Shown: positions 53,890-63,023 of the stretch, piece after piece
Layout of the letters: each line of letters starts with the position of its first letter
How positions within the stretch are numbered: the first letter of the stretch is position 1
Assembly (NCBI RefSeq): GCF_000735135.1
Contig: NZ_JPLZ01000006.1
Coordinates: 1,178,001 to 1,242,000 of the forward strand
DNA length: 64,000 bases
Source of the DNA: Chryseobacterium sp. FH1
Lineage (GTDB): Bacteria; Bacteroidota; Bacteroidia; Flavobacteriales; Weeksellaceae
Reading direction: 5' to 3'
Program-made: the position numbers and the translations under genes
The notes under the pieces: generated by a model
What the model was told of the DNA's origin: nothing
The model's database searches: none
What the model saw: only the letters and a program-made list of their open reading frames with translations

Positions 53890-55749
53890 CTATTTTAAAA
53901 TATCAAACTCTATCGTGCTACCACTAGATATTTTGATTTCAGCCTTTTGATAATCATCTTTTGTAGCCAAACGTGGATTGTCCAAAAACTTTTGCGGATT
54001 GATCGCCATCAGCGGAAACCAAGTACTCTGAACTTGAATCTGAATCTTATGCCCTTTCTTGAACGTATGGAAAACGTCTTGCAATTTCACATTGACAGCT
54101 GTTTCCTTATTCGGTTGCAACGCTTCAGGTTTTTCAAAACTATTGCGGAATCTTGCAGGCATTATTTCGCTTCTTACCATTTGGTGGTAGTTGGCGAAGA
54201 TGACGCCCGGTTTGTCTGGATTTGCTTTTTCGTCTGAAGGATAAACATCGATTAATTTAACGATGAAATCTGCATCTGTTGATGATGTGATCACTTTCAA
54301 CTTAGTCAAAATTTCTCCGGCCAAAGTCAAATCGTTTTCCAGAATATCGGTGGTGAAAGTCACAACATCCGGTCGGTAACTTGCAAAACGTTGATCTTCG
54401 CTCATATAATTTTTCGGTGTGAAACCATTCATATCTTTCAGATTCTCACTGCTCAAAACAGGTTTGTTCGGATCTGATAAGTAGGTCGACATCAGATTTG
54501 GATTGGAGCCCTTTTCTGATAAATTCCCAGAAGCATTTAAATAGAAAGATTTCTTCTCAGCTTGCTTTGGTGGCCAGTTTTCGAATTGTTTCCATTCTTT
54601 TTTGCCAGTGTCGAACATATAAGCTTCCGGAAGTTTTGCGGAAGTTTTAGAATTTTCTTTTAAATAATGATGGAAGAAAGGTTGTTCTATATTTTTTTGA
54701 TAAAATGTTGCGATGCTGTCACCAAAATAAATATCGTTGTGAAAATGTTTTCCTGTGTCGTAATTCCAAGCGCCGTGGGAAAAAGGTCCCATCACGATTG
54801 TGTTTTTCGCTTTTGGATTGTTTTTCTCAATTGTTTTATAAATATTTAGTGGACCTGCCAAATCTTCGGAGTCAAACCAACCGCCGACCGTCATTACAGC
54901 GTGATTGATATTTTTGAGATGAGGTAACAGATTTCGTTTTTTCCAATAGTCATCGTAGTTTGGATGCGCCATTACTTCCTGCATGAAGAAGTTATCTTTG
55001 TAATATTTGTCCACGCCTTCTTTCAAAGTTCCCATATTTTGATAAAATAAATAACCATCTTCGGAAGTTGGCTTTATCATTTTGTCAGCGAACCAAGATT
55101 CGTTTTCAGCTTTGGTTTTTTGAACGCCGAAGACTGGAAAAGTTTTGAAGTAGCCCATCAAAAAAGCACCGTTGTGAAGAAAATCATCAAACCAAAAATC
55201 TGAGATTGGTGCTTGTGGAGAAGAGGCTACCAAAGCTGGATGATTTGCTAAAGTTCCAACTGCGGTGTAAAATCCAGGATATGAAGTTCCGTATTGACCT
55301 ACTTTTCCGTTGTTGTTTTGGATATTTTTCACCAACCAATCCACGGTGTCGTAAGTGTCTGTACTTTCGTCCACATCTTTTTTGGTTTTGTGGTCCACTT
55401 GTGGCGTCATATTCGTGAAAGTGCCTTCGCTCATATATCTTCCGCGAACGTCTTGGAAAACGAAGATGTATTTTTCATTCTCAATGAACTTGTTTGGACT
55501 GAGTTTTTTTCTGAAATTGGTTTCGCCGTAAGGTGCGATGCTGTAACACGTTCTGTTCATAATGAACGGATATTTGTTGCTTTTGGAAATGTCTTTTGGC
55601 GTGTAGATGATGGTAAATAGTTTTGTGCCGTCACGCATCGGGATGTAAACTTCTTTTTTGGTGAAGTTCTCTTGGACAGAAGTTGCTTGCGAAAATCCGA
55701 ATGTGGATGTGATAACAACGAGCAGAAAAAGTAATTTGTTCATTGACAT
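53890..55749 (-). CDS. CocE/NonD family hydrolase (alpha-amino-acid ester hydrolase type)
   Basis: The 619-residue protein has a signal peptide (MNKLLFLLVVITSTFGFS, from the second Met). The nucleophile lies in GQYGTSYPGF with S156; FVFQDVRGRYMSEG and the C-terminal jelly-roll domain are typical of the X-Pro dipeptidyl-peptidase/CocE branch, alpha-amino-acid ester hydrolases included. It acts in the periplasm or outside on esters or peptide derivatives. The true start may be either of two near ATGs (55749, 55743). It is a single gene. Confidence 0.9.
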   Translation of the reverse strand: MSMNKLLFLLVVITSTFGFSQATSVQENFTKKEVYIPMRDGTKLFTIIYTPKDISKSNKYPFIMNRTCYSIAPYGETNFRKKLSPNKFIENEKYIFVFQDVRGRYMSEGTFTNMTPQVDHKTKKDVDESTDTYDTVDWLVKNIQNNNGKVGQYGTSYPGFYTAVGTLANHPALVASSPQAPISDFWFDDFLHNGAFLMGYFKTFPVFGVQKTKAENESWFADKMIKPTSEDGYLFYQNMGTLKEGVDKYYKDNFFMQEVMAHPNYDDYWKKRNLLPHLKNINHAVMTVGGWFDSEDLAGPLNIYKTIEKNNPKAKNTIVMGPFSHGAWNYDTGKHFHNDIYFGDSIATFYQKNIEQPFFHHYLKENSKTSAKLPEAYMFDTGKKEWKQFENWPPKQAEKKSFYLNASGNLSEKGSNPNLMSTYLSDPNKPVLSSENLKDMNGFTPKNYMSEDQRFASYRPDVVTFTTDILENDLTLAGEILTKLKVITSSTDADFIVKLIDVYPSDEKANPDKPGVIFANYHQMVRSEIMPARFRNSFEKPEALQPNKETAVNVKLQDVFHTFKKGHKIQIQVQSTWFPLMAINPQKFLDNPRLATKDDYQKAEIKISSGSTIEFDILK

Positions 55750-55840
55750 AAAAATTTGAATAAAGTTAAGTTTTTTGGTGGATTTAAGAATTACTAATTA
55801 GACAATTGTTTATAGTCATAATTCCGAATCTAAAAACAAA

Positions 55841-55889
55841 TTTGAATTATTGGAATGTTTTTGTAATTTTGTATCCGAATGAATACAAA
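55841..55889 (+). promoter_or_regulatory. Promoter and putative operator of the toxin-antitoxin pair
   Basis: TTTG (55841-55844), 19 bases, TAATTTTG (55864-55871) is a perfect Bacteroidota promoter. Overlapping its -7 element, TTTGTAT (55868-55874) and ATACAAA (55883-55889) form a perfect 7-base inverted repeat with an 8-base gap. The toxin start lies 9 bases after this. A bound antitoxin complex would block transcription start, the usual autorepression in such pairs. Confidence 0.75.
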
Positions 55890-55898
55890 TATGAAGAA

Positions 55899-56198
55899 AT
55901 GTTCTTTATTGAAAAAACAATAGAATTTGATAAGTGGTTTCGGAAACTAAAGGATTTGAAAGCTAAAGCTAAAATTTTAGTACGGCTTCAAAGATTAGAG
56001 AATGAAGAACACTTTGGTGATTGTAAACCTATTGGAAATGGAATTAGTGAATTAAAAATAAACTACGCAAAAGGATACAGAATTTATTTCAAGGAAATTG
56101 ATGGGAAGATTATTATCCTTCTCATTGGAGGAGATAAGTCTACACAAAAAGAAGATATTTTGAAAGCCAAAGACATTTGGGACAAATTAAAAAAATAA
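55899..56198 (+). CDS. RelE/HigB-like toxin of a type II toxin-antitoxin system
   Basis: I chose the ATG at 55899, just after the promoter and operator; the frame's earlier start at 55806 lies upstream of them. The 99-residue protein begins FIEKTIEFDKWFRKLKDLKA and has ILVRLQRLENEEHFGDCKPI and GYRIYFKEIDGKIIILLIGG, the Gp49-like HigB branch of the RelE/ParE fold. Such toxins are usually mRNA interferases that act on ribosome-bound message; here the toxin gene comes first, as in HigBA. The antitoxin gene starts 4 bases after its stop. Confidence 0.88.
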   Translation: MFFIEKTIEFDKWFRKLKDLKAKAKILVRLQRLENEEHFGDCKPIGNGISELKINYAKGYRIYFKEIDGKIIILLIGGDKSTQKEDILKAKDIWDKLKK

Positions 56199-56202
56199 AA
56201 AA

Positions 56203-56487
56203 ATGGAAACATCAAAATTTGATATAGCAGATTATTTGGACAGCAACGAAATGATTGCCGAATATTTGAATGCAATTTTAGAAGAAGGAAATGATACCGA
56301 AATTGTGACCGCAATTGGACACATTGCTAAAGCTATCGGTATGACAAAGATAGCTGAGGAAACCGGAATGAGCAGACCCAGTTTGTACAAAGCATTATCC
56401 GATGGAGCCAAACCTCAATTTTCTACAATAATGAAAGTTTTAAAGGCTGTTGGTGGACAAATTAGAATAGATCCGATAAATGCTTAG
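56203..56487 (+). CDS. HigA-like antitoxin with Xre-type DNA-binding domain
   Basis: The 94-residue protein begins ETSKFDIADYLDSNEMIAEY, the N-terminal part that wraps the toxin, and then a helix-turn-helix (IAEETGMSRPSLYKALSDGA) of the probable-addiction-module antidote type. It should neutralise the upstream toxin and bind the TTTGTAT/ATACAAA operator. The gene starts 4 bases after the toxin stop, so translation is coupled. A 120-base spacer and the nuo terminator follow. Confidence 0.9.
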   Translation: METSKFDIADYLDSNEMIAEYLNAILEEGNDTEIVTAIGHIAKAIGMTKIAEETGMSRPSLYKALSDGAKPQFSTIMKVLKAVGGQIRIDPINA

Positions 56488-56560
56488 AATAGGAATGTGA
56501 TCTGCAAATGTTAACAATTTTTAGTTGGTGTATTTAAATTAATTTTTTTTGAGAATAAAA

Positions 56561-56587
56561 AAACCTGACTCTATGTGAATCAGGTTT
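56561..56587 (-). terminator. Terminator of the nuo operon
   Basis: AAACCTGA (56561-56568) pairs with TCAGGTTT (56580-56587); read on the minus strand it is followed by a run of T. It lies 24 bases after nuoN. Confidence 0.88.
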
Positions 56588-56610
56588 ATAATTTATATTA
56601 TTTGAATTTT

Positions 56611-57993
56611 TTACAATCCGAATATTTTTGCGAACAAATCTGGTACAATTCCCATCGAGACCAACGCCAAAATAATGACTACAGAAACGATGTTGTAAGT
56701 GATGCTCGCTTTTTCTGTCGTGTTGAAGTTGTCTTCTTTGTAGAAGAACATTGCGATAATCAATCTTAAATAATAAGCGATACTCAACGCAGAACCTAAA
56801 ACGGCAATCAAAACCAAGAACTCATAATGTCCGCCAATCGCTTGGTTGAAAATCCCTAATTTTCCGATGAAACCTGCTGTCAGTGGAATCCCTGCCATTG
56901 ATAACATAGAAACTGTAGAAACGACTGCTAAAACTGGCTCTTTTTTCCCCAATCCGTTGAAGGCTGTGAATGAAGTTTCTTTTTTGATTTTCTCCACCCA
57001 GATCAAACTGATGAAAACACCTACTGTTGCTAATGAATAAGCAAATAGATAGTATCCTAAAATATATGTTGAGAAATTGTTGATCCCGAAGAATATTAGA
57101 GCGATGTAACCTGCGTGCGAAACGGAAGAGTAGGCGAGCATTCTCTTTGCGTTGGTCTGTACCAATCCCATTACGTTTGCCAAAAGCAAAGTAAGGATGA
57201 TGAAAACGCCAAGAATGTTGATCCAATCTCCAGCAATTCCGTTGAATGCTATGGTCATTAATTTGAATAGTGCAAAGAATCCAGCAATTTTCACCACTGA
57301 TGCCATAAAAGCGGTAATCAGTGAAGGTGAACCTTGGTAAACATCGGGGCTCCACATATGGAACGGTGCCAATGAAACTTTGAATGCCAATGCACACAAC
57401 ATCAAGATTGCTCCCATTATCAACATCAGATTCTTTGGATTGTTGATGGCGAAATCGTGGATTGTGTAAAGATCAAAACTTCCTGCGCTTCCATAAACCA
57501 AAGCAACTCCGAACAACAAGAAACCTGTTGCAAATGCGCCCATCAGGAAATATTTCATCGAAGCTTCTGTAGAACGTAGATCAGTTTTGTTAGCGCCAGC
57601 CATTACGTACAATGGAATGGATAGAATCTCTATTCCTAAGAATAATGTAACCAAGTTTTGGAATCCGAATAATACAACGCCTCCGCAAAGTGCGAACAAC
57701 ATCAAAGCGTACAACTCTGACTGATGGCTTCTGTGATTGCTGAATGCAAATCCTCCTAAAAAAAACAAAAGTGAAGTTGCTACAATAGAAATTTTTGTGA
57801 ACAATTGAGCATTGTCTCCGTATTCATACATCGATCTGTACTGCGCAAAAAATTCACATTCTGGAAGGAAACTGACATATAAACCAACGATCAATCCTGC
57901 GATCCCGATGTATCTTGCGTATTTTCCTTTCTCGAAAACACCCGAGAATAATACAAGAATTGCCGTAAGGAATAAAACTATTAAAACACCCAT
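56611..57993 (-). CDS. nuoN: NADH-quinone oxidoreductase subunit N
   Basis: The 460-residue antiporter-like membrane subunit has about 13 or 14 helices. The conserved glutamate of the proton channel lies in LFLGIEILSIPLYVMAG, and the lysine-rich central helices follow (ANVMGLVQTNAKRMLAYSS). It pumps protons in complex I. It is the last gene of the nuo operon, followed by its terminator. The spacer of 81 bases before it (to nuoM) contains a minor repeat. Confidence 0.94.
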   Translation of the reverse strand: MGVLIVLFLTAILVLFSGVFEKGKYARYIGIAGLIVGLYVSFLPECEFFAQYRSMYEYGDNAQLFTKISIVATSLLFFLGGFAFSNHRSHQSELYALMLFALCGGVVLFGFQNLVTLFLGIEILSIPLYVMAGANKTDLRSTEASMKYFLMGAFATGFLLFGVALVYGSAGSFDLYTIHDFAINNPKNLMLIMGAILMLCALAFKVSLAPFHMWSPDVYQGSPSLITAFMASVVKIAGFFALFKLMTIAFNGIAGDWINILGVFIILTLLLANVMGLVQTNAKRMLAYSSVSHAGYIALIFFGINNFSTYILGYYLFAYSLATVGVFISLIWVEKIKKETSFTAFNGLGKKEPVLAVVSTVSMLSMAGIPLTAGFIGKLGIFNQAIGGHYEFLVLIAVLGSALSIAYYLRLIIAMFFYKEDNFNTTEKASITYNIVSVVIILALVSMGIVPDLFAKIFGL

Positions 57994-58074
57994 AATATAG
58001 ATTTGAGAAGCGAGATATGAGAGATGAGATTTTTAATTTCTCAATTCTTTGTCTGCTAATTTTTAATTTTTAAA

Positions 58075-59568
58075 TTAATTGATCATTGATGAATAAATGA
58101 AACTCACAGAGCTCGTTACCATTTCTATCACTGGTTGAGGATAAACCCCCAAAACAATTACAAAAACTGATAAACTTGCCAAAACTGTGAACTCTACATT
58201 GCTTACATCTTTCGTAGTAGCCAAAACTGAATCGTCACCTTTTCCGAACATTGCTTTTCCGTAGAATCTCAACATATATGCGGCGCAAAGAATGATCGTC
58301 AATCCAGCTAAAACTGCCATCAAATGATTGTAGGTATATACTGATTTCAACAAGATAAATTCTCCGATGAAACCATTTGTCAATGGAACTCCGGTTGCAC
58401 CAAGTAAGATGATCATAAACAAGATGGCAAACTTAGGAGCGACTTTTGCCAAACCTCCCATTTTTCTGATGTCTCTCGTTTTGAATCTTTTATAAAGAAT
58501 ATCTGCACAGTAGAACAATCCTACAACGTTGATCCCGTGAGCAAAACTCTGGATCATCGCGCCTTGTCCACCTTCGAAAGTCAATCCTGTTCTCATTGTT
58601 ACGACTGCTGAGGCAAAAATACCTGCGACAATCAATCCAACGTGAGAAAGAGAAGAGAAAGCGATCAATCGTTTGCTGTCTGTAGAGATCATTGCGATTA
58701 AAGCACCGTAGATAATTCCGATTACTGAAAGTATGATCACGATCTCGCCGGAAATTCCGCCGATTGCTAATGGTGTGATGGGTAATAGATATCTTAAGAC
58801 ACCATAAACCGCCATCTTCAGCATAATTCCTGATAGCAACATCGATCCTTGAGTAGGAGAGTAGGTGTACGTGTCAGGTTGCCAAGTGTGGAAAGGAAAG
58901 ACTGGCAACTTCACTGCAAAAGCAAAGAAGATGAACCAGAAAATTACTGTTTGTTCGTTGATATTAAGAGAAGCATTGTAAAGATCTGTCAAAGCAAAAG
59001 ATGCCGCATTGTTGTAAACGTAGATCAATCCGATCAACATAAACAAAGATCCTACGAAGGTGTACACAAAGAATTTTGTCGTGAATTTGATTCTCTTGTC
59101 CTCTTGTCCCCAGATTCCGGCAATCAACCAAATTGGGATCAAAGTTACTTCCCAGAAGATGTAGAATAACAATCCGTCCAAAGAAGTGAAAACACCCAAC
59201 AATCCGAATTGCATCAATAATATCAATGCATAGAAAGAATTTGGATAGCCTTTCGATTCATTGTAAGAAGACAAAACGATCAATGGAACCAAGATGTTCG
59301 TCAATAAAACCATCAGCATACTCATTCCATCGATCCCGAAATTCAAACTACTTTTGATGTAGCTTGACCAAGGATAAGTGATCTCGTATTGTAATGGTGC
59401 ATCAACAGTTGGATTGAAATCGAAACTTCCCAACATATAAAATGCTAAAAACATCTGTGCAAGGGCAAAGGCCAATGCGATATATTTACTGGAAGCATTT
59501 TTCCAGAAAAAGAGTAAACCCGAACCTACAAGAGGTAACAGTAATAATGTTAATAGTAAATAAGACAT
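58075..59568 (-). CDS. nuoM: NADH-quinone oxidoreductase subunit M
   Basis: The 497-residue proton-pumping subunit has the antiporter pattern; its glutamate is in LLFYIFWEVTLIPIWLIAGI and the key lysines in FAVKLPVFPFHTWQPDTYT and TDSKRLIAFSSLSHVG. There are about 14 membrane helices. It lies 7 bases after nuoL and shares its message. The sequence is of normal length and intact. Confidence 0.95.
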   Translation of the reverse strand: MSYLLLTLLLLPLVGSGLLFFWKNASSKYIALAFALAQMFLAFYMLGSFDFNPTVDAPLQYEITYPWSSYIKSSLNFGIDGMSMLMVLLTNILVPLIVLSSYNESKGYPNSFYALILLMQFGLLGVFTSLDGLLFYIFWEVTLIPIWLIAGIWGQEDKRIKFTTKFFVYTFVGSLFMLIGLIYVYNNAASFALTDLYNASLNINEQTVIFWFIFFAFAVKLPVFPFHTWQPDTYTYSPTQGSMLLSGIMLKMAVYGVLRYLLPITPLAIGGISGEIVIILSVIGIIYGALIAMISTDSKRLIAFSSLSHVGLIVAGIFASAVVTMRTGLTFEGGQGAMIQSFAHGINVVGLFYCADILYKRFKTRDIRKMGGLAKVAPKFAILFMIILLGATGVPLTNGFIGEFILLKSVYTYNHLMAVLAGLTIILCAAYMLRFYGKAMFGKGDDSVLATTKDVSNVEFTVLASLSVFVIVLGVYPQPVIEMVTSSVSFIYSSMIN

Positions 59569-59575
59569 TATCTAT

Positions 59576-61489
59576 TTATTTCAATAAAAAGTTAACAATT
59601 AATACGATACCTACAGCCAACGACATAATCAGCACATAGTTTTCTACATTTCCGTTCTGAAGGCGTTTTGCCGCTCTTCCAGAATCTGCCGCGCCAAGTC
59701 CTATGAAATTCACGATAGGATCCAGAACTGCTTTGTCAAACATCGCTGCTGCTTTACCAGCTTCCTCGAAAGGTCTTACGATGCAGGCGTTGTAGATCTC
59801 ATCCACGAATAATTTTCTCGCCGATAATTTTTCCCAACCTGTGTATTGATTTTCTGGAAGCGCTCTTTTTTGTTTTTTCACGTAAGTGTTTTTAACAAAG
59901 AACCAAACGGTGAAGAACATGATGATCGTTGCTCCCAAAAGAATCATCTCTGTATTGAAATCAACTCCGGAAAGTGTATTTTCCATTTGGTTGAAGCTTT
60001 CCTGTGTCAAGACAGGCTTCAGCCATTCCATTAATTTAGCATAATTTCCGTGACCGATGAAGTGAGGAAGATTAATAAAACCTCCAACTACTGAAAGGAC
60101 AGCCAAAACAATCAATGGTAAAGTCATATTTGCAGGACTCTCGTGCAAATGGTGTTTCTGATCTTCTGTACCTCTGAACTCGCCGTGGAAAGTCAAGTAA
60201 TACAATCTGAACATATAAGTTGCAGTGACGGCCGCCAAGATGAATAACATCACCCAATAAATTGGATTTTTAGCGTAAGCTGCCACCAAGATTTCGTCTT
60301 TTGAAATCATCCCTGACAATAATGGGAATCCTGAGATGGCCAAAGTTCCTATCAAGAAAGTGATGTGCGTAATCGGAACGTACTTTTTTAATCCGCCCAT
60401 AAAACGCATGTCCTGCTCGTTGCTCATTGCGTGGATTACGGAACCAGCTCCTAAGAACATCAAAGCTTTGAAGAAAGCATGTGTCATCACGTGGAACATT
60501 GCTGTCGTATATGCGCCTAATCCTAAAGCGATGAACATAAATCCAAGTTGTGAAACTGTAGAATATGCCAATACTTTTTTGATGTCGTTTTGACGAAGTG
60601 CATAGAAACCGGCTAAAGCGGCAGTCAAGAATCCGATGAATAAAATCCCGTCTTGAACAGTTGGAGCTAAAGTGAAGAGGAAATTACTTCTTACTACCAA
60701 ATAAATACCAGCCGTTACCATTGTTGCGGCGTGGATCAGTGCAGAAACTGGCGTTGGTCCTGCCATTGCGTCTGGCAACCAAGTGTACAAAGGAACCTGA
60801 GCGGATTTTCCTGTCGCCCCGATAAATAAACTCGCCGTGATAAAGATGATTACTGTTCCGTCCAATTCAAAACTTGAAGCATTTTGAGCTACCGAAACAT
60901 AATCGATTGCGTTCACATTTGCTGCAATGGCAAAGATTCCGATCAACAATCCAAGGTCACCGATACGGTTCATAATGAAAGCTTTTCTTGCTGCTTTTCC
61001 ATATTCCTCGTTTGTGTACCAGAATCCGATCAATAAGTAAGAACAAAGTCCAACACCTTCCCAACCGATAAATAAGATCAGATAATTGCTACCTAAAACC
61101 AAAAGCAACATCGAGAAAATGAAGAGATTCAGATAAGTGAAAAACTTATAAAATCCTTTGTCGTGGCTCATGTAGCCAATAGAGTAGAGGTGAATCAATG
61201 AACCGATTCCTGTGATGATCATTACCATCATTAATGACAATTGATCGACTTGGAATCCGAAATTAACCTGGATCCCACCAATTGTGAACCATTCGAATGC
61301 TTTCACAATAACAGGCGCGCTGTCACTCTTGAATCCGAAAAATATACTTGCTGTGATAACAAACGAAGCGAAAACTACCAATGTTGCCAATCCTCCAACA
61401 ATCATCTTCGGAAGGTTTTTCCCGAAAAGTCCGTTGATGAGAAATCCAATTAAAGGTAAAAGTACGATCGCGTAAACTAAATTTTCCAT
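59576..61489 (-). CDS. nuoL: NADH-quinone oxidoreductase subunit L
   Basis: The 637-residue subunit has the antiporter core with FIGWEGVGLCSYLLIGFWYT (glutamate) and GKSAQVPLYTWLPDAMAGPT (lysine channel), followed by the long lateral helix and final membrane helix that braces nuoM and nuoN. It is the largest proton-pumping subunit of complex I. It is 8 bases after nuoK. Confidence 0.95.
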   Translation of the reverse strand: MENLVYAIVLLPLIGFLINGLFGKNLPKMIVGGLATLVVFASFVITASIFFGFKSDSAPVIVKAFEWFTIGGIQVNFGFQVDQLSLMMVMIITGIGSLIHLYSIGYMSHDKGFYKFFTYLNLFIFSMLLLVLGSNYLILFIGWEGVGLCSYLLIGFWYTNEEYGKAARKAFIMNRIGDLGLLIGIFAIAANVNAIDYVSVAQNASSFELDGTVIIFITASLFIGATGKSAQVPLYTWLPDAMAGPTPVSALIHAATMVTAGIYLVVRSNFLFTLAPTVQDGILFIGFLTAALAGFYALRQNDIKKVLAYSTVSQLGFMFIALGLGAYTTAMFHVMTHAFFKALMFLGAGSVIHAMSNEQDMRFMGGLKKYVPITHITFLIGTLAISGFPLLSGMISKDEILVAAYAKNPIYWVMLFILAAVTATYMFRLYYLTFHGEFRGTEDQKHHLHESPANMTLPLIVLAVLSVVGGFINLPHFIGHGNYAKLMEWLKPVLTQESFNQMENTLSGVDFNTEMILLGATIIMFFTVWFFVKNTYVKKQKRALPENQYTGWEKLSARKLFVDEIYNACIVRPFEEAGKAAAMFDKAVLDPIVNFIGLGAADSGRAAKRLQNGNVENYVLIMSLAVGIVLIVNFLLK

Positions 61490-61497
61490 TCCTTTTA

Positions 61498-61830
61498 TTA
61501 TCCTCTTAATTTATTAAAAATACTTACGTCCACAGATTTGGTATTTCTGTACATCATTGCGATAATGGCTAATCCTACAGCTACTTCTGCTGCGGCAACT
61601 ACCATTATGAAAAATACCAAAAGCTGACCGTTGCCATCACCATTGTAAGCAGAAAATGCTGCCAATAAAAGATTCACGGAATTAAGCATCAATTCTACAC
61701 ATCCTAATATCACGATGGCATTTTTACGAATCAAAACTCCTAAAACTCCAAGACAAAACAGAAGCGTACACAGAATAATGAAATATTCCAAAGGTACTTG
61801 CTGTATAAATGTATTTACGTCTCCTCCCAT
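61498..61830 (-). CDS. nuoK: NADH-quinone oxidoreductase subunit K
   Basis: I chose the ATG at 61830 (MGGDVNTFIQQVPLEYFIIL), 4 bases after nuoJ; the frame extends to 61854 inside nuoJ. The 110-residue, three-helix protein contains LGCVELMLNSVNLLLAAF with the conserved membrane glutamate and a second in VVAAAEVAVGLA. It is part of the proton path of complex I. Confidence 0.93.
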   Translation of the reverse strand: MGGDVNTFIQQVPLEYFIILCTLLFCLGVLGVLIRKNAIVILGCVELMLNSVNLLLAAFSAYNGDGNGQLLVFFIMVVAAAEVAVGLAIIAMMYRNTKSVDVSIFNKLRG

Positions 61831-61834
61831 AATC

Positions 61835-62332
61835 TTATAAATCTTTTTTACCAATTAGAACAGCACCTACAATCCCTGCTAAAATCAGGATAGAAGCCAA
61901 TTCGAATGGCAATACATATTCGTTAAACAATAATCTTCCAAGATTTTTTGTCAATCCTACAGAATAATCGATGTTGCCTTCTGCTACTGTTCTTCCGCTA
62001 AGGCCTTTGTAAGCTCCCAACATCCCAACAAACAAAATACAAACTGAGAAAATCCCGATGAACTTCGGAAGGTTCTGCTTTTTGCTTTCGTCTTCTGCAT
62101 TCAGATTTAACATCATTAATATATAAAGGAACAAAACCATAATTGCTCCTGTGTAAACAATGATTTGAACTATACCTAAGAATTGCGCGTTAAGAAGAAT
62201 GTACATTCCCGCAATGGAGAACATCGTCACGATCAAAGAAAGGATCGCATACATCGGATTTTTTGCAAAAACGAAGTAAACTGCGCTTGCAATCGCTAAA
62301 AATGCTACGAAAAAAAATAAAAACTGATCCAT
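61835..62332 (-). CDS. nuoJ: NADH-quinone oxidoreductase subunit J
   Basis: The 165-residue subunit has five membrane helices, with the pi-bulge region VYTGAIMVLFLYILMML typical of NuoJ. Its start overlaps the nuoI stop by one base (ATGA type), so translation is coupled. It is in the proton path of complex I. Confidence 0.93.
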   Translation of the reverse strand: MDQFLFFFVAFLAIASAVYFVFAKNPMYAILSLIVTMFSIAGMYILLNAQFLGIVQIIVYTGAIMVLFLYILMMLNLNAEDESKKQNLPKFIGIFSVCILFVGMLGAYKGLSGRTVAEGNIDYSVGLTKNLGRLLFNEYVLPFELASILILAGIVGAVLIGKKDL

Positions 62333-62889
62333 TATTTTACTGCATTTTTTTGTTTCTCAGATTGTCTCGGCGTGATGTCAATCCTTGCATTAATTTTCTC
62401 TACCAATTTATCTTTTCCGTAGATGAAAGAATTTCTGTTCATTTCAACATCAACCAACCTGTCTGTTAAGTAGATCGCAGATTTAGGACAAGCCTCTTCA
62501 CACATACCGCAGAAGATGCATCTCAACATATTGATTTCGTAGATCTCTGCATATTTTTCCTCGCGGTACAGATCTTTCTCTTCTTTTTTTCTTTCGCCGG
62601 CTGTCATTGTAATGGCTTCTGCAGGGCAAGCCACGGCACAAAGTCCACAAGCTGTACATCTTTCTCTACCTTCCTCATCACGTTTCAAAACGTGTAGCCC
62701 ACGCCAAACTTGAGCGCGCGGTTTTTGAACCTCAGGATAAGAATAAACATTTGGAGCACCTTTTACAACGGTTCTCACAGCGTGTTTAAAAGTAATCCCC
62801 ATCCCTTTGATAATCGCAGGCAAGTAGATCTTTTCGGCCAAGGTCATTTCTTTGTTCGAAACAACTTTTGATCTGTTAGTAAGTTTCAT
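62332..62889 (-). CDS. nuoI: NADH-quinone oxidoreductase subunit I (two 4Fe-4S clusters)
   Basis: The 185-residue peripheral subunit carries two ferredoxin-type motifs, CTACGLCAVACP and CIFCGMCEEACP, which hold clusters N6a and N6b and pass electrons to N2. The N-terminal PAIIKGMGITFKHAVRTVV helix attaches it to the membrane arm. It is separated from nuoH by 134 bases that contain a repeat. Confidence 0.95.
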   Translation of the reverse strand: MKLTNRSKVVSNKEMTLAEKIYLPAIIKGMGITFKHAVRTVVKGAPNVYSYPEVQKPRAQVWRGLHVLKRDEEGRERCTACGLCAVACPAEAITMTAGERKKEEKDLYREEKYAEIYEINMLRCIFCGMCEEACPKSAIYLTDRLVDVEMNRNSFIYGKDKLVEKINARIDITPRQSEKQKNAVK

Positions 62890-62906
62890 TATTTTTTATA
62901 TTAAAT

Positions 62907-63020
62907 GTTAGAAGATGGAAGCTTATTGAATGGAAGTTAATTCCTTCGTCGCTTTTCACATCAGCTCATTTTCAAATTTTCTATATTTTAACATCAGTCT
63001 CCCGACTTCTGACTTCCCAC
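62907..63020. repeat. Dispersed repeat inside the nuo operon (nuoH-nuoI spacer)
   Basis: GTTAGAAGATGGAAGCTTATTG at the nuoI side and CTCCCGACTTCTGACTTCCC at the nuoH side share words with the inverted repeat at 33918-33972 and are partly complementary. The spacer has no gene. Confidence 0.55.
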
Positions 63021-63023
63021 CTA

